Assembly (NCBI RefSeq): GCF_014873945.1
Contig: NZ_JADBEC010000001.1
Location: forward strand, 2,523,501 to 2,587,500
Reading direction: 5' to 3'
DNA length: 64,000 nt
Source of the DNA: Rhizobium viscosum
Lineage (GTDB): Bacteria; Pseudomonadota; Alphaproteobacteria; Rhizobiales; Rhizobiaceae
Both the position numbers and the translations under genes were made by a program. Below the pieces are notes generated by a model. The model was not told the DNA's origin. It ran no database searches and was given only the letters and a program-made list of their open reading frames with translations. How positions within the stretch are numbered: position 1 is the first letter of the stretch; each line of letters opens with the position of its first letter. This document shows, piece by piece, positions 9,795 to 17,200 of the stretch.

Positions 9795-9965
9795 ATGTCC
9801 GCTATCAGAAAGTCTATCCACAATGGTTTCCTGGCACGCGCCTTTGCAGCGCTCGGTGCCGCCAATGCAGTCAGCGCCGCTGTCGAAGGCGGTCGCAAGC
9901 CGCGCGCCCGTGACCTGCAGGAACTCGGTATCGATCCGGTAAGCTTCGGCCGTGTCATCCGGTAA
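9795..9965 (+). CDS. Small DUF1127-like protein (56 aa)
   Basis: A short gene with its own ribosome-binding site (GAGAGGAAAAGAAG just before ATG 9795) and its own terminator at 9996-10027. It encodes a basic 56-aa protein. The N-terminal half is an Ala-rich amphipathic helix (GFLARAFAALGAANAVSAA). The C-terminal half is RKPRARDLQELGIDPVSFGR, which resembles the C-terminal signature of DUF1127/YjiS-type small proteins. Some rhizobial DUF1127 proteins are linked to stress, phosphate or RNA-related functions. Nothing more specific can be said for this one. Confidence 0.8.
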   Translation: MSAIRKSIHNGFLARAFAALGAANAVSAAVEGGRKPRARDLQELGIDPVSFGRVIR

Positions 9966-9995
9966 GAAGTATCCGACCCATATTTTGAATGAATG

Positions 9996-10027
9996 AGCCC
10001 GCAACCGTTGGTCGCGGGCTTTGTTTT
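9996..10027 (+). terminator. Intrinsic terminator of the 56-aa gene
   Basis: The stem AGCCCGC/GCGGGCT (9996-10002 with 10014-10020), extended inwards by ACC/GGT, is followed by TTGTTTTTT. Confidence 0.9.
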
Positions 10028-10073
10028 TTGGATATACGAGCCGCAGTGCCAGACTGCTGCGACTTTTTGATTG

Positions 10074-11168
10074 TCAGGCGTGCAGGCGCTCCCGCTCGGG
10101 AACATGCGCTTCCTTCTGCCGCTCCTGCCTGTTGTAGCGGATCGAGGACCAGAGCGAGATACCGATCAGGGCAGCACCACCAAGGCCGGTAATGACCTCG
10201 GGAATGTGCACCATGGTCTGCACATACATGATCACCGAGAGGATCAGGATGGCGTAGAAGGCGCCATGTTCCAGATAGCGGTATTCAGCGAGCGTTCCCT
10301 TTTCCACCAGCATGATCGTCATGGAGCGTACATACATGGCGCCGATGCCAAGGCCGATGGCGATGATGAAGAGGTTCTGCGTCAGTGCGAAGGCGCCGAT
10401 GACGCCGTCGAAGGAGAAGCTGGCATCGAGCACCTCCAGGTAAATGAAGGCGCCGAGGCCACCCTTTGCCGCCTCGCTCATTGCGCGCTGAGATGCATCG
10501 AGGAGACCGCCGATGACTTCCACCACCAGGAAGGTCACGAGACCATAGATGGCGCAATAGACGAAAGTGGTCGCATCCTCCCCTTCGAGGAGATAGGAGA
10601 AAAGCAGGATCAACAGAAGCACGAAGGCGATCTCGATGCCTTTGATCGTGGCCGAACGGGCCATCAGCCGCTCCAGTGAACCGATCCAGTGGACTTCCTT
10701 CTCATGGTTGAAGAAGTAGGTGAGGCCGACCATCATCAGGAAGGTGCCGCCGAAAGCTGCGATCGGCAGATGCGCATCGTTCATGATGCGGGCATATTCG
10801 GCCGGTTCACGTGCCGCAAGCACGAGCGCCTCCCATGGACCGATCTTTGCCGCGATCGCGACGATTGCCAGCGGGAAGACGATGCGCATGCCGAAGACGG
10901 CAATGACGATGCCCCAGGTCAGGAAGCGATGCTGCCAGACAGGGGTCATTTCTTTCAGCTTATTGGCATTCACGATGGCGTTGTCGAAGGAAAGCGAGAT
11001 CTCCAACACGGCAAGCACTGTGCAGATGAAGAAGACGGTGGCCATGCCACCCAGCGTGCCGGTCGACTGCCAGCCGAGAAAGGCGCCGAGCGCGAGGCCG
11101 AGCGCCGTGACGATGAAGGCCCAGCGGAAATAGCCGAGCGAGGACTTGTGGGACTGAGGCTGGTTCAT
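10074..11168 (-). CDS. DUF475 (TerC-like) integral membrane protein
   Basis: A 364-aa polytopic membrane protein of the DUF475 family within the TerC/LysE-like superfamily. Motifs are LEISLSFDNAIVNANKL and LDASFSFDGVIGAFALT, the paired SFDN/SFDG acidic signatures thought to bind metal in this superfamily. ATG 11168 gives the expected MNQPQ start; the in-frame extension upstream to 11234 is not family-like. TerC relatives are associated with metal, often manganese, export or tellurite resistance. The substrate here is unknown. The gene is preceded by a structured leader with a terminator (11274-11394), suggesting control by transcription attenuation. Confidence 0.9.
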   Translation of the reverse strand: MNQPQSHKSSLGYFRWAFIVTALGLALGAFLGWQSTGTLGGMATVFFICTVLAVLEISLSFDNAIVNANKLKEMTPVWQHRFLTWGIVIAVFGMRIVFPLAIVAIAAKIGPWEALVLAAREPAEYARIMNDAHLPIAAFGGTFLMMVGLTYFFNHEKEVHWIGSLERLMARSATIKGIEIAFVLLLILLFSYLLEGEDATTFVYCAIYGLVTFLVVEVIGGLLDASQRAMSEAAKGGLGAFIYLEVLDASFSFDGVIGAFALTQNLFIIAIGLGIGAMYVRSMTIMLVEKGTLAEYRYLEHGAFYAILILSVIMYVQTMVHIPEVITGLGGAALIGISLWSSIRYNRQERQKEAHVPERERLHA

Positions 11169-11273
11169 GGCCGCACCCCACAGCCGCAAACCGGTTCGAA
11201 GGATAGGGTAAAAGCAGAAAAACGCATACCGCAATGGGCATGCGCGATTGGCATGGTGAGCTTTTTCATCGAT

Positions 11274-11394
11274 GAAAAATCCGCCGGCTAATTTGCAGGC
11301 GGTACCGACATCACGAGAGCGCCGTAAAAACTCTCGCCAGAGGGGCCCGGCACCAGGTTCCCCCGCAGCCGATGTCTGGATGAGGCGGCGGGTG
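11274..11394 (-). ncRNA. Candidate structured leader RNA / attenuator upstream of the DUF475 gene
   Basis: Read on the minus strand, the RNA shows three elements in order. The first is a hairpin GAGGC/GCCUC. The second is a closed multi-branch element in which GACAUC pairs with GAUGUC about 60 nt later and encloses a GGGG/CCCC arm and a GAGAG/CUCUC arm. The third is a CCGCC/GGCGG stem followed by AUUUUU, which looks like an intrinsic terminator (11275-11302). It ends about 105 bases before the DUF475 ATG. TerC-type genes are classic targets of the manganese-sensing yybP-ykoY riboswitch, but I do not see that motif's core here. It could also be a free-standing sRNA. Confidence 0.45.
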
Positions 11395-11400
11395 CCTCAC

Positions 11401-11428
11401 TAGGTAGTGAAGTTGCTGCGTCAGTCAA
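11401..11428 (-). promoter_or_regulatory. Putative promoter of the DUF475 leader
   Basis: On the minus strand, TTGACT (11423-11428) and TACCTA (11401-11406) are separated by 16 bp, a reasonable sigma-70-type match. It is placed to start transcription at about 11394, just before the structured leader. Confidence 0.45.
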
Positions 11429-11540
11429 GACGCGCGATCGGGCAGGGCTACCGATTTCTTTGGAACCATGCGGACCCTCACCCGTTAAAACCTAGCTGAG
11501 CCGATGAAAACATCTCAGATACTCTTGAAGGAGGGCGACG

Positions 11541-11780
11541 ATGCATAATTCGACCCATGTTCCCGACAGGCGCACGGAAGCCTCGGACCGCATGAAGCGG
11601 GCGAAACCCAACCGCATGCAGAAGGCGCAGGTTCTGCCTCCGCACCATGTCGACCTGACGCTGACGCCAGGTGTCATCCACGACATTCACGTGCCGGCGC
11701 ATGTGACCGGCAGCGACCTTTCAAAGGGCGGGCTTGATATCAAGAGCGACGATGCCAACGTCGCAAAGCCCGTCCGCTGA
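11541..11780 (+). CDS. Small conserved-looking hypothetical protein (79 aa)
   Basis: A 79-aa hydrophilic protein with a strong ribosome-binding site (GAAGGAGG about 7 bases before ATG 11541). It is basic in the first half (RMKRAKPNRMQKAQ) and has an HV/HD-rich middle (HHVDLTLTPGVIHDIHVPAHV). No transmembrane segment or recognised domain is visible. A second tiny gene follows 38 bp later on the same strand, so the two probably form one transcript ending at 12019-12048. I do not recognise its function. Confidence 0.65.
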   Translation: MHNSTHVPDRRTEASDRMKRAKPNRMQKAQVLPPHHVDLTLTPGVIHDIHVPAHVTGSDLSKGGLDIKSDDANVAKPVR

Positions 11781-11818
11781 AAACCAGTTCCGCAACCGAC
11801 AAGACAGGTGAAATACGA

Positions 11819-11995
11819 ATGACGATCAATCTTGTGCCACGGGATATCTTCATCCGGCACGAATATGAATGGCAGGTCGTGCGCGATGCGGCCGAACGCC
11901 GGATCGATATAGGCAAGCGCGAGACGCCATCCGTGCAGCCGAGTGGGCAAACGGCAAAGCCCGCCGCTGCACCTTCGGCGGCGCAAGGCTGCTGA
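11819..11995 (+). CDS. Small hypothetical protein (58 aa)
   Basis: A 58-aa frame starting at ATG 11819 with a weak AGGTG site about ten bases upstream. The N-terminal 40 residues (MTINLVPRDIFIRHEYEWQV, then an Arg/Asp-rich helix) look folded, and the tail is Ala/Pro-rich. An intrinsic terminator follows 24 bp after the stop, which supports a real transcript. It is probably co-transcribed with the 79-aa gene. Function unknown. Confidence 0.55.
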   Translation: MTINLVPRDIFIRHEYEWQVVRDAAERRIDIGKRETPSVQPSGQTAKPAAAPSAAQGC

Positions 11996-12018
11996 ACACA
12001 GGGCGGAGTTTGAACGAG

Positions 12019-12048
12019 ACGCCCGGCTATGCGCCGGGCGTTTTCTTT
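12019..12048 (+). terminator. Intrinsic terminator after the two small genes
   Basis: The stem CGCCCGGC/GCCGGGCG (12020-12027 with 12033-12040) has a 5-nt loop and is followed by TTTTCTTTT. Confidence 0.9.
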
Positions 12049-12152
12049 TCCGACGAGTTCTGATCTGGGAAAGCGATCCACGGACATGCCTTGCCAACCT
12101 TTCCGAAAGGATTGGGCGGCGATAATCCGGCCCGTTCAAGGGAATCGGATCG

Positions 12153-12869
12153 ATGGCCAAGACAGCAACACGCGGCCGCCGAAAGGCGCCGGCAAAAAGG
12201 AAGAGCAGCGCGTCCTCCGGAGGCGCGATGCCCTGGATGGTGATCGGCATCGCGGCGGTGGGCGCCATTGCCGCCTACGACAATTGGAAGAGCATCCGCC
12301 CGATGCTTGGCAAGGCCCCTGCTGCAGTCATCCGCGAGGCGGCTGAAGCCAAGCCTCAGGCATCCAGGGAAGCACCGAAGCAAGTTGCCGTTGCAACTCC
12401 TGCCGCCAAGCCTCGGCAGACGAACGATCCAGTACCACCTGCAGCGATTCCCTCGGCTCCAGTGCCGGCGGCAAAGATCGTTCCGGCTTCCATTTCTCCG
12501 GCTTCCCCGTCCTCTTTGGAAAATGCCAAAGCGGCTTTCGGTTATTGCGGGCAGGGCGAGCATATCAATTGCGTCGGCGACGCCGGCACCTTCTGGTACA
12601 AGGGCGAGAAGATCGTCATTGCCGATATGGTCAGCCCTGATGTCGATCGCGCGCGCTGCGAAGACGAACGCAAGATTGCCTTTGCTGCCAAGTCGCGGCT
12701 GCTGGCGCTCCTCAATGCCGGTCCGTTCAATATGAACGCTGCCGGCAAGTCGGATGACCGAGGTGCGCCTCGCGTCGTTTCGCGCGACGGGCGTTCCTTC
12801 GGCACGCGTCTGGTCAACGAGGGTCTGGCCAGGAAGCCTGGCGCTGCCGGCGGCTCCTGGTGCACCTGA
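12153..12869 (+). CDS. Membrane-anchored thermonuclease-like (SNase-fold) protein, probably non-catalytic
   Basis: A 238-aa protein. A basic N-terminus (about 1-20) is followed by one transmembrane helix (about 26-41, MPWMVIGIAAVGAIAAY), then a Pro/Ala-rich linker (about 55-125) and a C-terminal domain resembling staphylococcal nuclease (about 130-238). The segment CVGDAGTFWYKGEKIVIADM aligns with the SNase signature. However, the usual metal-ligand DGDT is replaced by GDAGT and the catalytic Arg position is Val, so nuclease activity is doubtful. Four Cys occur in the C-terminal domain. Proteins of this kind in rhizobia are often annotated as thermonuclease family; their role is unknown. Confidence 0.8.
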   Translation: MAKTATRGRRKAPAKRKSSASSGGAMPWMVIGIAAVGAIAAYDNWKSIRPMLGKAPAAVIREAAEAKPQASREAPKQVAVATPAAKPRQTNDPVPPAAIPSAPVPAAKIVPASISPASPSSLENAKAAFGYCGQGEHINCVGDAGTFWYKGEKIVIADMVSPDVDRARCEDERKIAFAAKSRLLALLNAGPFNMNAAGKSDDRGAPRVVSRDGRSFGTRLVNEGLARKPGAAGGSWCT

Positions 12870-12883
12870 GGCAGCCAGCCTGA

Positions 12884-13381
12884 CTATTTCTTATTTTTTT
12901 CCGGTGTCTTTTGTACCGGCGCTTTGCCGCTGGTGCGGAAACTGCCCGTGAAAGCCGAATCCTTGCTTTCGGCCGTGCATTCGATGACGGTTGGTTTGCC
13001 TGCATAGGGATTGCCGAAGGTGCAGAAGCCGGCGACCTTTACCTCGCCCGTCATCTTGTTGCCGACACCCGTCGTGACGAGACTGAGTGGCAGGCGCGCA
13101 TTGCCGTTAGATGCGGGCTTGATGCTCTTCCCATCGCCTTGGAAGCCCAGCAGCTTACCATCAGAGGTGAAGATGAAGGTCACTGTGCCGTTGACAAGCG
13201 TCACGCTTGCCAACTCTCCCTTGCAGCCCTTCGTGGCATCGAACTTGGCAACGACCAGCTTCTGGCACTTGCCGCCAAGGGCGATGACGCCGGGCGCACC
13301 CGGAAAATTGTCATCGGCCTGCGCCGCAGCTGCAAAAGCGAGGGTGGAGAAGGCGGCGACGGCAAGCGCGGATAATTTCAT
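12884..13381 (-). CDS. Secreted hypothetical protein (165 aa)
   Basis: A 165-aa exported protein with a clear signal peptide (residues 1-22, cleavage after AAAQA). The mature part is predicted to be mostly beta-strand and carries four Cys (GGKCQ, KGCKG, GFCTF, IECTA) that could form two disulfides. It ends in a Lys-rich tail. No domain recognised. It is convergent with the nuclease-like gene, with 14 bp between stops. Confidence 0.78.
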   Translation of the reverse strand: MKLSALAVAAFSTLAFAAAAQADDNFPGAPGVIALGGKCQKLVVAKFDATKGCKGELASVTLVNGTVTFIFTSDGKLLGFQGDGKSIKPASNGNARLPLSLVTTGVGNKMTGEVKVAGFCTFGNPYAGKPTVIECTAESKDSAFTGSFRTSGKAPVQKTPEKNKK

Positions 13382-13558
13382 TTCGATTCGAACCCCATGT
13401 TCTGACGAGGCGAATCAACGCCTCGGGCTCCATTATCGCGCATGGCATGGCTCTGTGTCCGAATTTGGTTTCGATCCCTTCGGATATGGTTTGAGAAGAG
13501 CCGGCGCAGGTGGCTTGGTATGGAACGTGAAGCCGGCAACTTAAAACGGGGAAACTAA

Positions 13559-13588
13559 AAAGGCCTTTCGATTTCTCGAAAGGCCTTT
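13559..13588 (-). terminator. Strong hairpin terminator downstream of tRNA-Val
   Basis: A perfect 13-bp stem (AAAGGCCTTTCGA and its complement) has a 4-nt loop. On the minus strand it runs into TTTT about 20 bp after the tRNA 3' end. A short CTTTT on the plus side could also let it act on plus-strand transcripts. Confidence 0.88.
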
Positions 13589-13607
13589 GCTTTTCAGCGA
13601 ATTAGGA

Positions 13608-13682
<75 letters not shown>

Positions 13683-13766
13683 ATCCGATGTCGGCGCATA
13701 GATCACAAAACCTTCGGAGCCGTCAATAGGCTTTTTTGAAGTTTTGTGACGAGCCGCCAGGAAGCC

Positions 13767-14129
13767 TTACGCGGCAAGCATCTTGTTGACCTCATCGACG
13801 AGATCACGCAGGTGGAAAGGCTTGGAAAGGACCTTTGCGTCCTTTGGAGCCTTCGAATCAGGGTTCAGTGCAACGGCTGCGAAACCGGTGATGAACATGA
13901 CCTTCAGGTCAGGATCGAGTTCGGTTGCACGACGCGCCAACTCGATGCCATCCATTTCCGGCATGACGATATCGGTCAGCAGCAGCGAGAAGGGCTCCTC
14001 ACGCAGGCGGTCATAAGCGCTGGCGCCGTTGTCGTAGGAAAGGACCTTGTATCCGGCCTTTTCGAGCGCCTTCACGAGGAAGCGGCGCATGTCATTGTCG
14101 TCTTCGGCGAGAAGTATCTTCTGAGTCAT
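13767..14129 (-). CDS. cpdR: CpdR-type single-domain response regulator
   Basis: A 120-aa stand-alone receiver domain with acidic pocket EDD (residues 9-11), phospho-acceptor Asp53 in LLTDIVMPEMDG, the switch Thr in MFITGFAAVAL and the conserved Lys in VLSKPFHLRDLV. There is no output domain. Its length and the distinctive C-terminal half match CpdR, which controls polar localisation of ClpXP and turnover of cell-cycle regulators in alphaproteobacteria; in Sinorhizobium CpdR1 is needed for normal cell cycle and symbiosis. It is normally phosphorylated through the CckA-ChpT relay. It stands alone here. Confidence 0.93.
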   Translation of the reverse strand: MTQKILLAEDDNDMRRFLVKALEKAGYKVLSYDNGASAYDRLREEPFSLLLTDIVMPEMDGIELARRATELDPDLKVMFITGFAAVALNPDSKAPKDAKVLSKPFHLRDLVDEVNKMLAA

Positions 14130-14319
14130 TAATCCGGACCGCTGATCACTGATGTTTTTATGGGATACCAGCCGTCTACACTAAACTTCGCCCGGTAAAC
14201 AACCGGTGAAATCGCCCTAGCCGCGACCGCCATCCCTTCTATGTAGTATGGACTTAAGGGCAGGCAACTGGCAACATGGCCGTCACAGCCACTTGGTGAC
14301 ATGGTAAAGAGGGCAGAAA

Positions 14320-15201
14320 GTGCCGGAAATACGCGAATACGAGCTTTTTGAAGTGCATGAGCCCGTGTCGCAGACCATCCCCTTCGTCTACAACTCCCCT
14401 CACAGCGGCCGTATTTATCCACCGGAATTCATCGCGCAGTCGCGGCTGGAAGGTATCTCGATACGCCGCTCCGAAGACCACTATGTCGATGAGCTGTTTG
14501 GCGCGGCCGTGGACCTCGGCGCGCCACTGCTGCTTGCGAATTTCCCGCGCGCCTATCTGGACGTCAATCGCGAGCCCTATGAGCTCGATCCACGCATGTT
14601 CGATGGGCTGTTGCCTCCCTATGCGAATATCAACTCGCTCAGGGTTGCCGGCGGGCTCGGCACCATTCCGCGCATCGTGGCCGAGAATATGGAAATCTAT
14701 GCGCGTCGGCTGCCCGTTCAGGAAGGGCTGGAACGTGTCGAGAGCGTCTATAAGCCCTATCACTCGACGTTGCGGCGGCTGATTGCGCGCACGCATGTAC
14801 AGTTTGGCTTCGGCGTCCTGATCGACTGCCATTCCATGCCGGGCAACGTGCGCGTTGCCGGCAGCAATGCGCGGCCCGATTTCATCATCGGCGACCGTTA
14901 CGGCACCAGCGCTTCGGCAGAGCTTTCGCGGACGGCAATCGGCATCCTCGAGGAAATGGGTTTTGCGGCGATCCGCAATAAGCCCTATGCAGGTGGCTTC
15001 ATCACCGAACATTACGGTCGGCCGTCACGCGGGCTGCACGCGCTGCAGATCGAAGTTAACCGATCAATCTACGTCGATGAAGTCACGCTGGAAAAGCGGC
15101 CCGATTTCGACATCGTTGCAACCGCCGTCACGTCGTTCATGCGGCAGATGGCCGACTATGTCGAGAAATTCTCCGGCGACCGGGCGCTCGCGGCCGAGTA
15201 A
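14320..15201 (+). CDS. N-formylglutamate amidohydrolase family protein
   Basis: A 293-aa member of the N-formylglutamate amidohydrolase (HutG-like, PF05013) family. These zinc hydrolases release formate from N-formyl-L-glutamate in histidine catabolism or hydrolyse related N-formyl amides. Motifs seen are FVYNSPHSGRIYP near the N-terminus, VLIDCHSMPG in the middle and AGGFITEHYG, which supply the metal-binding residues. The start is GTG 14320 after GAGGGC. There are no hut genes nearby, so the physiological substrate is open. A second family member occurs at 52746-53555. Confidence 0.9.
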   Translation: MPEIREYELFEVHEPVSQTIPFVYNSPHSGRIYPPEFIAQSRLEGISIRRSEDHYVDELFGAAVDLGAPLLLANFPRAYLDVNREPYELDPRMFDGLLPPYANINSLRVAGGLGTIPRIVAENMEIYARRLPVQEGLERVESVYKPYHSTLRRLIARTHVQFGFGVLIDCHSMPGNVRVAGSNARPDFIIGDRYGTSASAELSRTAIGILEEMGFAAIRNKPYAGGFITEHYGRPSRGLHALQIEVNRSIYVDEVTLEKRPDFDIVATAVTSFMRQMADYVEKFSGDRALAAE

Positions 15202-15218
15202 TTTTCTGCCTTCAGATC

Positions 15219-15298
15219 AAAAAAAACCGCGCTTTGTGAGCGCGGCTAAGTCTAGGGAGGAAACACCCAAGGAGGGTATTTACAGTCAGAAGACTGTA
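15219..15298 (-). ncRNA. Candidate trans-acting sRNA with anti-Shine-Dalgarno loops (alpha-r14/NfeR1-like)
   Basis: On the minus strand an RNA of about 80 nt folds into four consecutive hairpins. They are ACAGUC/GACUGU (15282-15297); ACCC/GGGU with loop UCCUU (15265-15277); GUUU/AGAC with loop CCUCCCU (15250-15264); and the terminator CCGCGC/GCGCGG (15227-15245) followed by eight U. Two loops expose CCUCC sequences complementary to ribosome-binding sites. This is the hallmark of the rhizobial alpha-r14 family (NfeR1 in Sinorhizobium) and of CCUCC-motif sRNAs of other alphaproteobacteria. Family assignment is from remembered architecture, not alignment. A good promoter lies directly upstream. 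Confidence 0.75.
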
Positions 15299-15303
15299 GT
15301 AAG

Positions 15304-15332
15304 AAATTACTGCTGCATTGCACAATTGTCAA
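15304..15332 (-). promoter_or_regulatory. Promoter of the sRNA
   Basis: On the minus strand a consensus TTGACA (15327-15332) is separated by exactly 17 bp from TAATTT (15304-15309). The predicted start is about 15298, immediately before the first hairpin of the sRNA. Confidence 0.75.
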
Positions 15333-15451
15333 GCATTATATTGCGATGCAAAATATTTAGGCAGCCAATCGGAGATTGCCTGTTGTGTTTGCAATCCGCC
15401 GCTTTTTCGCTATGAAAAACGCCATTTCCCGCCAGCTATACGGATTTCTCC

Positions 15452-16225
15452 ATGCTTCCTGACCGTTCGTTCTTCAACCGTCTTGCCGAAGCTGCCAAGG
15501 CGGAAACCCTGCCGCGTTTTCGCTCGGGCATCAATGTCACCAACAAACTGTCGTCCGGCTTCGACCCGGTCACTGAAGGCGACAGGGCGGCGGAAACTGC
15601 CATCCGCGCGCTGATCGAAGCGCATTTTCCCGACCACGGCATTCTGGGCGAAGAGCATGGCAATGTCGGCCTTGATCGCGAGCATGTGTGGGTGATCGAT
15701 CCGATCGATGGCACGCGCGCATTCATCTCGGGCGTTCCGGTCTGGGGGACACTGATCGGCCTGCAGAAAAATGGTCGGGCGGTTGCCGGCATGATCGAGC
15801 AGCCTTTCACCGGCGAACGTTACTTCGGCGACGAAAACGGTTCGACCTATAGCGGACCTGAGGGCGAACGCCGGCTGCAGGTGCGTGATTGCGGCGCTCT
15901 TTCCAACGCCATCCTTTTCACCACATCGCCACATCTCTTCGTCGGCGACGAGATGGAGAAATATCGCGAGATCGAAAGTCAGGTGCGGCTCTTCCGTTAT
16001 GGCTGCGACTGTTACGCCTATGCGCTGCTAGCGGCAGGCCATGTCGATCTCGTCATCGAGAACAGCCTCAAACCCTATGATGTCGGCGGGATCATCCCTG
16101 TCATCGAGGGCGCCGGCGGAATCATGACCACCTGGGACGGTGGACGGCCGGAAAACGGCGGCTCCATTATCGCGGCCGGCAGCAGGGCGGTGTACGAAGA
16201 GGCGATCAAGATTCTGCAGCGCTGA
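15452..16225 (+). CDS. hisN: HisN-type histidinol-phosphatase (inositol monophosphatase family)
   Basis: A 257-aa Mg-dependent phosphatase of the inositol monophosphatase superfamily. Metal-binding motifs are ILGEEHG (about residues 66-72), WVIDPIDGTRAFISG (about 84-98) and KPYDVGGIIPVIEGAGG (about 210-226). The RAFISG variant and overall sequence match alphaproteobacterial HisN, which dephosphorylates histidinol-phosphate in the penultimate part of histidine synthesis. A broader inositol or other sugar-phosphate substrate cannot be excluded. It is transcribed alone and ends four bases from the convergent lysophospholipase gene. Confidence 0.88.
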   Translation: MLPDRSFFNRLAEAAKAETLPRFRSGINVTNKLSSGFDPVTEGDRAAETAIRALIEAHFPDHGILGEEHGNVGLDREHVWVIDPIDGTRAFISGVPVWGTLIGLQKNGRAVAGMIEQPFTGERYFGDENGSTYSGPEGERRLQVRDCGALSNAILFTTSPHLFVGDEMEKYREIESQVRLFRYGCDCYAYALLAAGHVDLVIENSLKPYDVGGIIPVIEGAGGIMTTWDGGRPENGGSIIAAGSRAVYEEAIKILQR

Positions 16226-16228
16226 GGC

Positions 16229-17200
16229 TCACACGCCAATTGCCGCCACATCTTCGGTCGCTTCAGCATCGCTGCCTGGAATGAAGGCGTGGAAGGCGGC
16301 CAGCGCTGCGGCGCGGTACATATCTCTTTCCTGGAATATCTCGTGTCGGGCGCCATTGATCGGCACGAGTTGGCCGGCGCGGAAATAGCGTGAAAGCCGT
16401 TCTTGCGCTGTATAGGGCACCAGGCCGTCGCGTGTCGGTGCGATGACAACAGAGGGGATAGTGATCGAAAAGAGATGATAGGGCCGGGTCACCCGGTCGA
16501 TCGCCTTCATGCATTCGTGCATCCAGCGCGCGGTCGGCGCTCCTAGCGCAAGCTCCGGGTGGGCTTTTGCTATAGCCGCGTTACGCTCGAAGCGCGTTTC
16601 GTCCGATGTGAGCGGATTATCAAGGAATTGCAACTCCTTCATCTTGCCGAGCGGCAAACCGCCGAGACCGACGGCGCATAGCGCTGTCGAAAGCGAGCGG
16701 ATGACACCCTGCGAAGCTGACTGGCCTATGAGGCCGAGGAAAGGGGCAGAAAGCACCATGCGCTCGATACGCGTCGAGAGATAGGGTGCGGCGGAAAGAG
16801 CAATCAGCGCGCCTGTGGAATGTGCAAGCATATAGAAGGGCAGGCGGGTATCCGGGAGCACGATCTTTTCAAGGAAGGTATCGAGATCGCGCTCGTAATC
16901 GGAAAAGCGACGGATATGGCCATGGTTGCGCTTCTTGATCAGCCGGGGCGAGCCGCCCTGGCCGCGCAGGTCGTAGGTCGCGACCCAGAGCCCCTTGGCA
17001 GTGAGGTCGCGGATCGTCTCGAAATACTTCTCAATATATTCGCTGCGCCCATGCAGGAGGACCACCGTTCCATGGGCGATGGGTGTCTGCGATCGGAAGA
17101 CGGCGTAACGCAACCTATGGCCGTCATGTGTCTCGAAAAAACCTTCAGCGCGGTTCTCCGGCGCCGGATTGTCTGGAGTCGAGTAAAGAACCTGTTCCAT
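16229..17200 (-). CDS. Alpha/beta hydrolase, lysophospholipase (PldB-like)
   Basis: A 323-aa alpha/beta hydrolase with VVLLHGRSEYIEKYFE (oxyanion HG), YDLRGQGGSPR typical of monoglyceride lipase/lysophospholipase L2 relatives, nucleophile Ser in the elbow LAHSTGA, a likely acid in APTRDGLVP, and catalytic His in NGARHEIFQE. It is predicted cytoplasmic because no signal peptide is seen. Likely role is hydrolysis of lysophospholipids or monoacylglycerols in membrane lipid turnover; the substrate is not certain. Confidence 0.88.
   Translation of the reverse strand: MEQVLYSTPDNPAPENRAEGFFETHDGHRLRYAVFRSQTPIAHGTVVLLHGRSEYIEKYFETIRDLTAKGLWVATYDLRGQGGSPRLIKKRNHGHIRRFSDYERDLDTFLEKIVLPDTRLPFYMLAHSTGALIALSAAPYLSTRIERMVLSAPFLGLIGQSASQGVIRSLSTALCAVGLGGLPLGKMKELQFLDNPLTSDETRFERNAAIAKAHPELALGAPTARWMHECMKAIDRVTRPYHLFSITIPSVVIAPTRDGLVPYTAQERLSRYFRAGQLVPINGARHEIFQERDMYRAAALAAFHAFIPGSDAEATEDVAAIGV

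Noticed and set aside
11274..11394. A yybP-ykoY (manganese) riboswitch call for the DUF475 leader
   Set aside because: Gene context fits, but the conserved GGGGAGUAG-type loop and the other core segments I remember are not visible, so the element is left unassigned.
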